Shown in pieces: positions 12,601-24,900 of a stretch of 64,000 bases of DNA. The stretch spans positions 3,038,001 to 3,102,000 of the forward strand of contig JANEZZ010000728.1 of NCBI GenBank assembly GCA_026122225.1, given 5' to 3'. The stretch is from Heloderma charlesbogerti (taxonomy: Eukaryota > Chordata > Lepidosauria > Squamata > Helodermatidae). A program made the position numbers and the translations under genes. How positions within the stretch are numbered: position 1 is the first letter of the stretch; each line of letters starts with the position of its first letter. Under the pieces are notes generated by a model. That model was not told the origin of the DNA. It did no database searches and was given only the letters and a program-made list of their open reading frames with translations.

Positions 12601-15600
12601 TCTGCCAGTCATTTGGGCAGAAAATCAGCTTGGGGTGATTTTGACTAGATGAACTTTTGGCAAGAAAACAGTTAAGCAGTCTTCCTGCTAGTCTGCTCCT
12701 CAATGTCAACACTGCCTATGGTTTCTTTGCATTTTAAAACAGCTGGAACAAAGACTCACAGAAATAACAGAACATGTCGTTTGGCTGTAATTCTCTCTGT
12801 CCAGGGATCTGTTGAAACTGTAGAGGGGTGGCAGTGGTGACGTTAGGGAACTCTTTCTAGAGAGGTTCCCACACTTAAAGATGGCTTAGAAATAATTTTA
12901 AATATTTAAATAACTGAATTCTTAGAAACTTGTCACCAAAGTATAATTCCCAGAATTGTTTGCAGTGACAGCCCAAGACATTTTGTTGTTTGAAGCAGAG
13001 GCCAAATTGTGTGCCCCCCTCCCCTCTTGGGCCAACATTTTATAGGCTGTGCTGCACCATTTAGATACCAGTTCCTACCTTCTCCTACCTGCCCCCCCAT
13101 GCCACCTGAAGCGGGTTGCTTCACTGTGGCCATCCCTGGTTTCCCTGTGTACTGGCAGCTGTCCTTCTGTCAAGAACGCTCCCGTTTCTTCCATCATTGA
13201 TCTTTGGGACCACAAGCTGGGGGCCCTAGATCTGGATTTGGGCATGGACACCATGGCCCTGAGAACAGGAACATAGTTAGTAGAACCAGCCACTGCCTAT
13301 GTAGAAATACAGGGCAAGATGAATTAAATCTGGGCCCCTCATGCTATGAGGCTTTGGGCTTCATCACATGGAGCTTTTATCCTGCGACTGAGATTGCTCC
13401 TTCAGAGAAGTTTGCGGGCTCTTTACATGATGCCGTGACCCTGCTGTGACCCTCCTGCGTTAAATGCCCTTTGTTCCATTTTTAAATAGGTGGCAGATAA
13501 TGAGCTATCAAATTACCCCGTTGTGTTCCGCTTCAGTTTCCTCCCTGAAAAGAGGAAAAGTGGCAAGAAGAGGAGCGAGATCAATGGAAGATAGTGGAAG
13601 ACTCAGATAGGGGGAGAAGGGGGGCGAGGGGAAGGGGGGAAAGGACGTGTGTGTAAAGGGAGTCAGTTGTGATCCTGCATTTAAAACAGAAGCAGAAAGC
13701 CCCATTTTAAATGCAGGATTTTAGGCTGGTGTAGAGATGCCCTTTTTCTCTTTCCCCTCCTCTTCCACTTAGATCAGCATTTCCGCCTCTTCCTTTCCAA
13801 AGAACTAGATGGGGCACTTAGCAAAGGGTCCGCTGTGTTCAGATTCCAGTTCTGCACATTTGCTTCAGTGGCAAAAGTGGTGTTGAGGAGGTGATGTTGC
13901 TGACATGTTTGCACCAGTGACAAGTGGCAGCGGGGGCCGAGTGTGGTGTTTGAAGGTTTGGGCATAAATGAACATATTTTGATTGAATCTTGGCCTTCCT
14001 GTGGGACGAACGTCTTGCATCTGATGCCCTTTTAAGAGACCTGTCTCCTGCCGCTGTTGTGTTTGTCAGTGAGATTAGGCTGATGTCATAGAGATGGCTG
14101 TGCAGCAGTAAAACATTGCCACACGCACGCTACCACACTGCCTGACGGTTCTGGAGTGCTGGAATGCAGGCTTGACTCAAGGAGGATGTGGTTAAACCAA
14201 AGGGAGAGCGGGTTCAGATAAATAATCTCAGCCCCATTACTTTAACTGTATAACGGCTGAGTAAGCACACCTCCAGAAGCTGCTCAAATCTGGATGCTGG
14301 TTTTCCCAGCTCTTTCCTCTAATTCTTCTTATTGAATAAGCTGGCTGAAACAAGTGTTTGCTTTCAAGCTTACGGTGCCCGTCAGAAACATGGCCTCTTT
14401 GGGCACTTGCCAATCTGTGTTTTGTCCTCAGTCAGCCTCCCCCAACCGGGCGCCTTACAGATGTGTTGGACTACAATTCCCATCATTCTCAGCCAGCATG
14501 ACCATTGGGCCTGTGTGTTTGATCTGCAACCTTTGCCTAGAGATCATGGGGAGGGGGCATTTTACTGATCCAGTTAGATCTTTGCGTGCTTTGATTCCCT
14601 TAACCATGCGGTACTACTGATACACCTGGGGAGTGTGGTGGGTGTTTGTGCAACTGCTCTTGAGTAGTGCCATTCTTTTCTATTAACCCCAGTTCCATAC
14701 TAGGAATGGGCATTTGACCGATCAAAACAGAACTGGTCAATTGATCAGTCAAATAATATTAAACCACTGATTTTACGAATACATTTTAATAATTAACAGG
14801 TTTGATACACTAATAGGAAAAAACAAATTAGTTATTTTCACTGTTGCACAATAGCAGTTAACCAGTTTGAAAAGTTCACTGGTTCACACAGGACTACAAT
14901 AACTTCTAATTACATTAGGTAAGGCTCAGCCACGGAAGCTCACTGGGTGACTTTGGTCCAGTCACAGACTCTCAGCCCAATGCACCTCACAGGGTTGTTG
15001 TTGTGAGGATAAAATGGAGAGGAGAGGATTATGTATGCTGCCTTGGGTTCCTTAAGGAGGAAAAAGGGCGGCATATAAATGTAATAAAGAAATAAATGTC
15101 TGTAAATGTGAACAATTCACTGAACAGTTCTCTTTTTTGATTTTTATTTAAGAACACCAGGAAAGGGGGGGAGAACCAAAAGACAGTGGAGGCTGGTGAC
15201 TTCAATGTCAGTGAGGTATTGAATTCACTATGGATTTCAGTCAGAACCACTCAGAACTCTACAGGAGTTCTGAATAGAACCCAGAGTGGATTCACCTCCC
15301 CACTGACATTGGAGTCACCAGCCTACACTGCAAAAAGAAATTAAAATAAGATGGACATAAAGCATAGTAATGGAACAGTCAGCCAGATCACACATTGGGT
15401 TGCTCCCTGATGCTTGGAGCACACAAGATGGAGTCATGGGTGGTCCTAGGCAATGACCTTTGCTGTTGATGATTGCTTGTGTTTCTGTCCCTTTTGGGAG
15501 ATGCCTGCAGTTATAGTAAGTAAGTGGTCAATAGGAGAAGCTTTGCTAGACTGACATGGCTGTCCCCTGACTGCTGCAAGCTAGGGGCAAAGAGCCCTTG

Positions 15601-18600
15601 GTCCTGCCTTTGATCATAATTGGCACCACAGTGAAATTTAAAAAGGTGATCTGCCAGGTACATTGTTGGCTTCATGGAATATTTGACTAGTCAGTCACCT
15701 TGGGTGTCAACCCTATACCATACTGACAGCTGCTCATCTAGATCCCCAGTTGGAAGAGGGGAAACATAGACCCCTTTACAAGTCTTTAACCACCCTGAAT
15801 CTAATAGGACTACTCCAATCTAAGCTGTGTAGAATTGCATACTTTGCTGTTTAGCTGAAAGCAGTTAAACTGATGGCTCATTGCTTCAGTGGGTAGAATT
15901 AGTCGCTCATTTAGTTCAGTTTCTAACATACACCCTTCCCAAGGCACCTGGACAAGTAACAGTTAGGACAAAACACATGAAATAAAAATAAAATACCCAG
16001 CTGAATTTTAAAACGCCACCAAAAATGGTCTCTGTGATCCCTGAAGAAAGAAAGAAAATCTAAAATCCAAACTCAAGAGCTTGTGCACTTTTGTGGCATT
16101 TTGGCTGGTCCTAATAAAGGTATTGCCCAATTGTGGATTTTACTTGAATTAAAGTTACTCCATGCCTACTTAATTCTGGCTGTAGAATGCCAGTACAAAG
16201 AAGAATGAATTACAGTTCACCTGGAAACGTCTTAAGAATTAAGGACTGGTGATATTCATTACTGCGCAACACACCCTTCAGTTTGTGTGTGTTTTATCTC
16301 TTTATTTCATTTTAAAATAGGTTCTCGCCTGACCATCCCATGTAAAGTGTTTGTTGAAGCAAGCAGCCATTCCTACACTGATGTCTGGTGGCTAGCCAAC
16401 AACAGTCATATTAGTGCGACTTATCGAAAGGGCAGAGTTTCTGAAGGAGAAACTCAGTAAGTATTGTTGAAATGTCATGTTATTCCACCCTGCCCCTAAA
16501 ATTAGTATCTTTAGAAGAAACCTAAAAGTCATCAGCTTCGGCTGTCTCTTCTATCAGGCGGGTACACCCTTTACTTCAATGACGTATGGCGGCAAAGCTC
16601 ATTTGGAAAGAATAAGGAAAATGTGGTATTTGTCACACCACCTTGAAAAGTACTGTTGTTTGACAGTGCTTTAGGGAGCACTGAACTCGGATGCGACTGC
16701 CTATCCAATGCAGGGCAGGAGAAGCACGGAGGGGATCGTCCCCATTTGCAGCTCGATGGCCGATTTCAGCCGTCTAGCCGTGGGAAGGTGGAGCAGGGGA
16801 AGTGGCTGCCAGGAGACACGTTGGATGTGTCGTACCGGCATTTCCGCCTTCCCCACCCCAGAATGCCCCGTTTTTGCTGCTCCGCGCTCCTTTTCTGAGC
16901 GCGGGGCGCAGGGACATTCCGAGCTGCCTATGAGGCAGCACGTGCGGGTGGGGAGGTCAGATCTCAGGGAACCGACCTCGGAGCATGGGCTCCAAGGTTG
17001 GTTCCCGGAGACTGACGTATCCTATGGCCATCTAGTTGCTGACTAGAGGCCATAAGATTACTCTCTTAAATATACATCCAGATTATCCCCCCAGTGTGTG
17101 GACAGGTCAGCCCTACATAGGGTGAGAGTAGACATGATGTCAGCAGTGCCATTTGTCTGACCATGTGCTTGTCCCCAATCTAGTGTAAAGTGGAGAGCTG
17201 AGGTCTGATTTTTAGAGCAAAAATGTTGTCTGGTACTTCTCTGTAGCCTCTCCCTCCACCCTATTTTCAATTAGTTGAGCTCACCTCTAGTATTGAAGCT
17301 CAGGTGAGGAAAAAAGTGTCACAGGAGGGGAAGGTTTCTAAGGAAGTAAGCCAGGGTCATCCCATCAAGCTGAATGATGGGAGACTGAGGACAGATAAAA
17401 GGAAGTACCTCTTCACAAAGCACATAGCTACTGTGTAATTTGCTATCACAAGATGTATCACTATGTGGATGGCTTTAAAAGAAGATTAGAGAAATTCATG
17501 GCAGATAAGGCCATTAAGGGTTACTGATAGATATATGCTATCTCCAGTATCAGAGGCAGTAATCTGGAGAATATGAGCAGTGTTGTTGCATTCATGCCCA
17601 GCTTGTGGGCTTACTATGGACTAGATAGTCCTTTGGTCTGATCCACTCTGCATAGTGGGAAGTTCTTGGGATTTAGCAGCCTCCTACTACACTAACCCTC
17701 ACCCTCACCAAGCCTCATCATCCTAAGGCTATGCTCTTATACCAATATTTATAGTAGGTTGAATATGGCATATGTTGCAATGCTATCCAAGTAAAAAGAG
17801 TATGTAGCATACAGCCCCTGGTTTCATTTGAGTATACAGGTGGCTTCTGTTCAAACGCTAACCACCTGAACCACCCATTGAGTTCAGTGGTGCCCAGGAT
17901 ACCTGAAGGTATTCAAGGCAATTGATACTTTGGGTCATATGTTGCCTTCCCTTTTTTTAAAACATTGACTGCATTGCAATATGAAGTTCAAAAAGCTGTT
18001 TTTTAATATTATGATTCATCACCATCACATCAGTGCTGTGCACTACTTTGGCTCCAGACCCAAATTCCAAGCCAAAGCAGGGTGCTTCACACCGCACCTA
18101 AAGTGGGTCAGGATCGGCCCGAAGCAACCCGAAGTGGGTCGGGTCATGCTAGAGCACCTTGGTGCGCTCCAGAAGCTCAGCCGCCCAGCCACATGCCCAG
18201 CCGCCCCTCCGCTCAGCTGCGTGCCCCGGCTCTGTACCTTGTACCGTCAGGACATGTGCCTGCAGCCACCGGCCTCTTCGAGGGAGTTGCCATTGCAACT
18301 TCAGATGAATCTATACATAGCAGTTATACCATTATCATAACTGTTGGTGCCCATTGGTGTCATGTGTACCAATAGTTATGATAATGGTATGGTAACGGTA
18401 TAAGTGCTCTGTGTAGATTCAGCCTTCCTCTGTTTCCAGAGATGGAATCTGCAAGGCTGTCATTTGCACAGGATTTCATTTCCAGAAATAGAGGAAGTCG
18501 ACAAAATCACGTCTCTCTTGAAGATGCTGACGGCACACATCCCAAGGCTCCAAGTAAGGAACAGGGGGCTTGTGTGGCACATCGGGGGGGTTGGGAGGGG

Positions 18601-18864
18601 GAGAGCCCAGTTCAGCTATCCAAATCCCACTTTGGCCCTGGAGCCCAAAGCAGGTCGGGTTGGACTCAAAGCAGCCCAGGCCTGCCTCAGTAACCCCAAA
18701 GCAGCCTCCAAGGCAGTTGGGTGGGGAGGGTTCCCTGCACAGCCCTCCATATTATGCCCTTTCTCCAAGGAGCTCAGGTCCACCTGCAAGTTTCTCCACC
18801 ACTCTCAATCAGGGGTGTTACTAGGTTCTTAAAAGATCTGGGGCTCAGGCCCATAACACAAATT

Positions 18865-18932
<68 letters not shown>

Positions 18933-18941
18933 TACATATAC

Positions 18942-18974
<33 letters not shown>

Positions 18975-21900
18975 TACAGAGAGACAGGTTTAAGCATACG
19001 TCTAATATGTGTGTGTGTGTGTGTGGTGTGCATGCAGTGTGCTTGCGTGTGTGTATAGATTACATACATACGTACATAAGAAGTGTGCAGTGACCCCCCC
19101 ACTTCACCTCAGACCCTGATTCAGCATTTTGGAAAACATCCCACTTCTGCTCTGGCCAATTTGTAGTCGGACCACTTCAGCTCAGCACCAAACCTGAGTC
19201 AAGGTTTGGAAATTGAGTCTATATGCTTCCTGTTGACTTCCATGGGAAATTAGAAAAAAACTGCAACTTTTTTTCTCTTGGTCAGAACTGGATGATAATT
19301 TCAGGCATAGCAGCCCCCTAGAAGGGGATTACACCTGCCCAATGTCAGAAAAATAGGTGCAGGGTTCATATTTTGATTTTCTTTTAAAGGGAACTGCCAA
19401 TAACATTTTAATTCCTTGGAAGAATTGGATACAAATTTCAGGATTCATTGTCCCATCAGAGGAGATCATGTCTCCAAATTTCAGAATGTTAGCCATGAGG
19501 ATTTTGTTGCAAGGGTGGCCTTGACATTTCGAGGTCTCCAAAAGCGGACATACCTTTCTTCCTATGTTCCTTGTGGACTGTTGTTCTGAAAAGTACAGAC
19601 AGCCTAGAGGCGTACCTAAGTAAGAAACCAGCAAAGTTTCAGAAGGATAGGTGCAGCAGTTCATGTGGAAGGGGAGTTCTCCACTTGGGAGGAGGGAGGG
19701 ATTTGCTTTCCCTTCCATTCACCCCTTCCCCAATAGTTTGTGGGTAAATTTGTATGAAAATGCACAGGTAATTAGAGGTATCCTCCAGGCAAGAAACCTG
19801 CAGATTCTGAAGGATATACATGCATGCAAATTTAGAATTTATTTACATTTCACCAATGTTAGCAGCAGAGGAACATGGCTGGGAAGGTGCTATTGCACTC
19901 ATGTCCTGTTTGTGAGTTTCCTATGGGCATCTGGTTGGCCACTGTGTGAACAGAATGCTGGACTAGATGGACCTTGGTCTGATACAGTACGGCTCTTCTT
20001 ATGTTCTTAAATATAGAATGCCTCTGAGCATGTGCAGAATGTTTTCTTTCACCACTGAGCACTTACATTCTCCCCCTACCAATTCTATTCCCCTCCATGC
20101 AACCATCCCTCCTCATCCTACCATCCTCCAGCAACTCTTCATAAAAACAGATATTTTGTTTTGTGCAACCCCTCTCTACCTCCTCCTTGTGATGCACAAG
20201 CTCTCATTGTATCTTCCTCCCCATAACTTCATTTGTGCCAAGACTTCACCAGGATACAGCCAATGGGTGTGTTTTCAAAACTAGGGCTAAGTCATGGAGA
20301 AACTCTGAGCGTGTACTAAGTGCCTTTCCCTCACCACTGAAGCTAGAGTTCATGCACGCCCCCCCCCCAACCCACAAATAACAAAACATGCATAGGACTG
20401 AGCTGAAAGGGTAGTCAGTTCATTAGATGGAATTGGGTAGGCACCGTGTTAAGCTTGCAGTACCATGCTCACAACTCAGGACTTATTCCTGAGTAAACAT
20501 GCAGAACATCAAAGTGCAAACTTCTCTGCAAAAGTAACTTCTGCTGGGATCCTATGCACAATTTCCTGGGGGTAAGCCTCGGTAAACATAATGGGACTTC
20601 TCAGTAGGCATAGACAGCATTGCATAAATGAGCAATATTTATCTCCCAGCCACTTAAAAAACAAACCAAAAACTCCTATTTTTTTATTAAAGCTTTCTGT
20701 TCATAGAAACATAGGAAGCTGACTTATACCGAGTCAGATCCTGGGTCCATTCAGCCCAGTACTGTTGACACTGACTGGCAGCAGCAGCTCTCCAGGGTTT
20801 CAGGCAGGATTCTTTCCTAGCCCTAGCTGGAGATGCTGGGGATTGAACCCGGGACCTTCTGCTTGCCAAGCATGTGCTCTGCCACTGAGCTACAGCCCTT
20901 CCTCTTGCTGGATAATGGCAACTGACAAACAAGACAGCCCCAGATATGTTTCTTTGCAACCAGAACCCACTCTTCTTAAAGACTTGAGCAAGGAGGAGGA
21001 GGAGAAAACCCAACCCTCTTGTCTGTTTGTAAAGAGTCAAATACAGTTCAGAACTTCTCTTGCCCACTGAAGATAATTCTTTTTAAGAATTCCCCAAGAT
21101 ATGCTCTGGGTGGAATAAAGAAGAGAAAGAAAGAACAGGATAAGGGAGGGATGAAGAAAAGAAGAATGGTGACTGGAAATGCAGGGTGGGGGTGGGGGTT
21201 AGAGAGAATTCCCTAAGCCAAGTGGCTCCTTTCAGAGAGGTGGTACTTCAGAGGAATTTAGGAGGCTGGGGAGGGTTTGTAAGGATTGCACGTTCTTAGA
21301 TTAACTTTATGAGGTGAGGTGGCAGAGGGCTTTTTCTAGCTTTTTAAAAACCATAGAACCTATTTGAAAGCCCTAGCAATTTCTCGATCATGACGCCTCA
21401 TAGTCCTAACCCTCCCTTTGGGATTATTTGAGTCTTACAGCTATTTAGGAGAAATTAAAGTGAAGGGAGAGAAAGAAGTTTGTGGAGGCTGATTGGATCC
21501 TTTGCTGTACTGAACTACTAAACTTCTGCAGAAGCCAAAGCTTCCAGTTTGGGGCAGTAAAATGAGGTGCTGTGTGAAATACCAGTATTTCACATGGAGC
21601 TCTTTCTTCCCTTCCTTCTCCCTCTTCAAAATTTCATTGCAGGCAAGCTCCCAACAGTGGGCATGTAAGAGCAGAAAAGAAAAGTAGGGGGAGAGAGGTT
21701 TTTTGCACCCAAACCCCTCCCCCCACACCAGAGATTAGGGATTGTGACCTCCTAATGGTCACCTTGAAAACCTTCTGATTAGGATCTCTAATCCCCTGGG
21801 TGACTCAACTGTTTTTACTTTTTGTTTTAGACTTTGAGAAAAGGAAACTTTACACATGGCTAGCGCAAAAGCCACTGGACCTAACTGTCTGAAATTTGGT

Positions 21901-24900
21901 AGGTTCAGTCAGCTCCATAGGGCCTGATAGGTCCCCAAATTCCATGAATTTATGTGGAAGCACAAAAAAATTATAGCTCTTTACTTTGACAGATTTTCTT
22001 AGAAAAAGCAAATTTTACCTGTGGCTAACACAAAAGCCACTAGACCTAACTGTCTGAACTTTGGCAGGCTCAGTCATCTCTATAGGGGCTGCCAGGTCCC
22101 CAAATTCCATGCACGTATGTGGAAGCACAAAAAAAAATATAGCTCTTTGCTTTTACACATTTCCTTGAAAATAGCAAACTTTACCTGTGACTAGCACTGG
22201 ACATAACTGCCTGAAATTTGGCAGATTCCATCAGCTCCATGGGGGTGGCCAGGTTTCCAAGTTCCATACACTTATGTGGAAGAACAAAGAAATTATAGCT
22301 CTTTGCTTTGACACATTTTCTTGAAAAAAGCAAAGTTTACCTGCGGCTAGCACAAAAGCCACTAGGCCTAACTGTCTGAAATTTGGCAGGCTCAGTAAGT
22401 TCTATGGGGGCTGTAAGGTCCCCAAATTCCATGCATGTATATGGAAGCACACAAAAAATTATAGCTCTTTGCTTTGACAGATTTTCTTGAAAATAGCAAA
22501 TTTTACCTATGACTAGCACAAAAGTCAACAGAGCTAACTGCTTGAAATTTGGCACATTCAATCAGCTCCATGGGGGCTACCAAGACTCCAAATGTCATAA
22601 GTTTATCCTACAAACTAAAAAAGTTATGGCCGTTTTTGTTTTCCAATGCAAGTCAATGGGAAAATGTAAAAAAATGGCTATTAGGACAGCTCACAAGATC
22701 CGGGGCCCATGCCCAGGTGGGCCATATACAATAATGCCCCTGCCCTCACTGTTACCCTCTCAACAGCCCTGCAAGCTAGATTTGGCAGAGCGACAGTGAC
22801 TGTCCCAAGGTCATCCCACTAAGCTTCATGCTTGATGGGAATGTGAACCTGCACCTTCCTAGTCTGACCCTCTATCCACTCCACCACATTGGTTCACCCC
22901 TGAGATCCTGTCAAATCCATTTTTCTTTCTATTTTGAACACAAAATATTAACAAAAACAGATTAATTTGCTACAGTGAAATGAATTTACTCTCATGTGCT
23001 GTAAAATTCCTGCAGACATGGTTGAATTCCACCACCACCACCCCACAATCACACAGTGCTAAACTGATAAAACTAAATTTGTAGGAGTGACAGTGTTCTG
23101 GAAATTTCATCGCTTAAAATGTACGTGCACCTATAAATGGCTATTTCTCATCTTAGGAAACTTGTAGAAAATGACGACAATTATATTGAGGTGCCACTGA
23201 TTTTTGACTCTGTCAAAGAAGAAGATTTCAATACAGATTTCAGATGTGTTGCCCAGAATAGTCGTGGTCATCAAGTACATGCGACGCAAGTCAAGCAAGA
23301 AGGTACCTGTCTGTGTGCATGAATGGTTGCCCTAATTGTTACTGTGTGGTTTAGCTCAGCAGAATGCTATTGGCATTGTCAATCCGAGGTTGATTGTACA
23401 CAGTCGCTATAAGACCATTGCAAAGGAGAATATTTTGGGGCATTATTACTCTGTAATATTTCTACCATGTAGTCTATCATCCTTACTTCCTTAATCCTTC
23501 TAGCTACCCTGTGAGAGTGACCATGAATATTCCCATTTTGCAAATGGGAAATTAAGACTGAAGAATAGACTAGGCTAGTTCATTGCTTGATTTCTCACCA
23601 TGATAATGGACTTGTTTATTTATTACATTTCCCTCCTGGCCTTCTCACAAGGGAAGGGGAGAGATGGACATGCATGTGTGAAGTCAAGAGCCCATTTGTG
23701 CATTACGTCTGCGTTACGCCAGCTGTCAGGCCTTTGTGTTATGTCAGCTGTGTTTCCCTTTAGTTGGGCACCATGCCACACTGGTAATCTACAAAAGTGC
23801 CGATCATGTGGGCCATCCAGGTCACATGGTTTCTTCCCAGTAACCAATGCCACACATCCACTGAGGCCACTCACATTAGGCTAGGTAAGAAGTAACTGAG
23901 TTTCTGGGCCACCCATGACATCAGCATTCAATGGGATTTAGAGACCAACCAAGGGCTAGCATTTTTCAATAGTCACTACTATGCTTAAGAAGTAATGTCT
24001 AAATTGACCCCGAGTTCAGAAAACAAGATGTGGTATACTCTTTGTGAGTGATTATATGTACTATCTCCAGGCCAGGAATAACAGTTACACCTCACTGCTG
24101 GATATAGTCATGCTTCTAACACTGATAAGAAGAGGAGAGGGAAACGGATGAGCTTGAGAAATGTTATGTTGTGTAATCCATGAAAAATAGTAGAGCAGCC
24201 TTCCCCAACTAGTTGTCCTCCAGGTGCATTAGACTATGAATTCATGCTGGCTCGGGACAATGGGAGTTGTAGTCCAACACCCCTGGAAGGCAACAGGTTG
24301 AGGAAGGACGTAGTATTCCTTGCGAAGCTTTGCAAGGGGAAAAATGGCCCCTTCAACAATTAATGAAACCTATCTCACCAGTTAATTTGGTACAGTGAAA
24401 GGAAGCATTTATTTCACACAGTGCATAATGGACTGACTACCACAAGATGAGAAGATGGGCTCCTAGCTTAGAATAGTCTTTAAGGGTTTAAAGAGGGGTG
24501 GGGAACCTGCAGCCCTTGAAATGTTGCTTGATGACAACTCCCATCAGCCCCAGCCAGCATACCCTATGGTTGTGGATAATTAGAGTTGTAGTCCAACAAC
24601 ATCTATAGCTTCTTCACACTGAACTTTTATCCTGCTATTGAGATTGCTCACTCACGGAAGTTTGTGGGTCCTTTTCATGACATCATCAACCTCCAGGGCA
24701 CTTCCAGAGGTATTTCCTGGTTATTCCATCTTGAAAAGATCCAGAAATAATCAACTATTTATTTAAGTAGGATGGTTATGCTATTAAAACAGCCACTAGA
24801 TGGCGCTGTTTCATTGATCTCTATGGAACCTTGAAAATTAAAAGCTTCCCCGGTCAGCAGCGATCCCGTGGTTGCTGCCTGGGAGCCTGCTGTAAACGTG

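Larger units (their letters stand above)
12133..16320 (+). other. IL1R2: IL1R2 intron between linker exon and Ig3a exon
   Basis: Includes part of a 'CCCCAACC' palindrome (about 14430), a SINE 3' end (14925-15100) and a palindromic element at 15184-15330. The segment 13360-13870 partly matches 24610-24800 (CTTTTATCCTGC...GAGATTGCTC...GAAGTTTG), an uncharacterised dispersed repeat. Otherwise nothing recognised. Confidence 0.5.
16457..23156 (+). other. IL1R2: IL1R2 intron between Ig3a and Ig3b exons
   Basis: The largest visible intron, 6.7 kb. Contains MITE A copy 3, CR1 fragments (17300-17665, 19866-20010), palindrome 18306-18421, compound microsatellite, SINE 20701-20912, the 166-bp tandem array 21832-22640 and a SINE piece at 22725-22900. 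At 19320-19830, weak related blocks (AG-AGGTGCAG after TTTCAGAA) suggest an old degenerate tandem repeat. Confidence 0.5.

Noticed and set aside
18721..19102. ORFs of repeated Tyr-Ile and Thr-His residues
   Set aside because: Pure products of the TA/CA microsatellite.
20687..21067. 126-codon minus-strand ORF
   Set aside because: Contains the typical translation of a tRNA-derived SINE (QSTCLASRRSRVQSPA), so it is not a gene.
21832..22640. CRISPR-like array
   Set aside because: Units are 166 bases, fully repetitive without unique spacers, and the genome is vertebrate.
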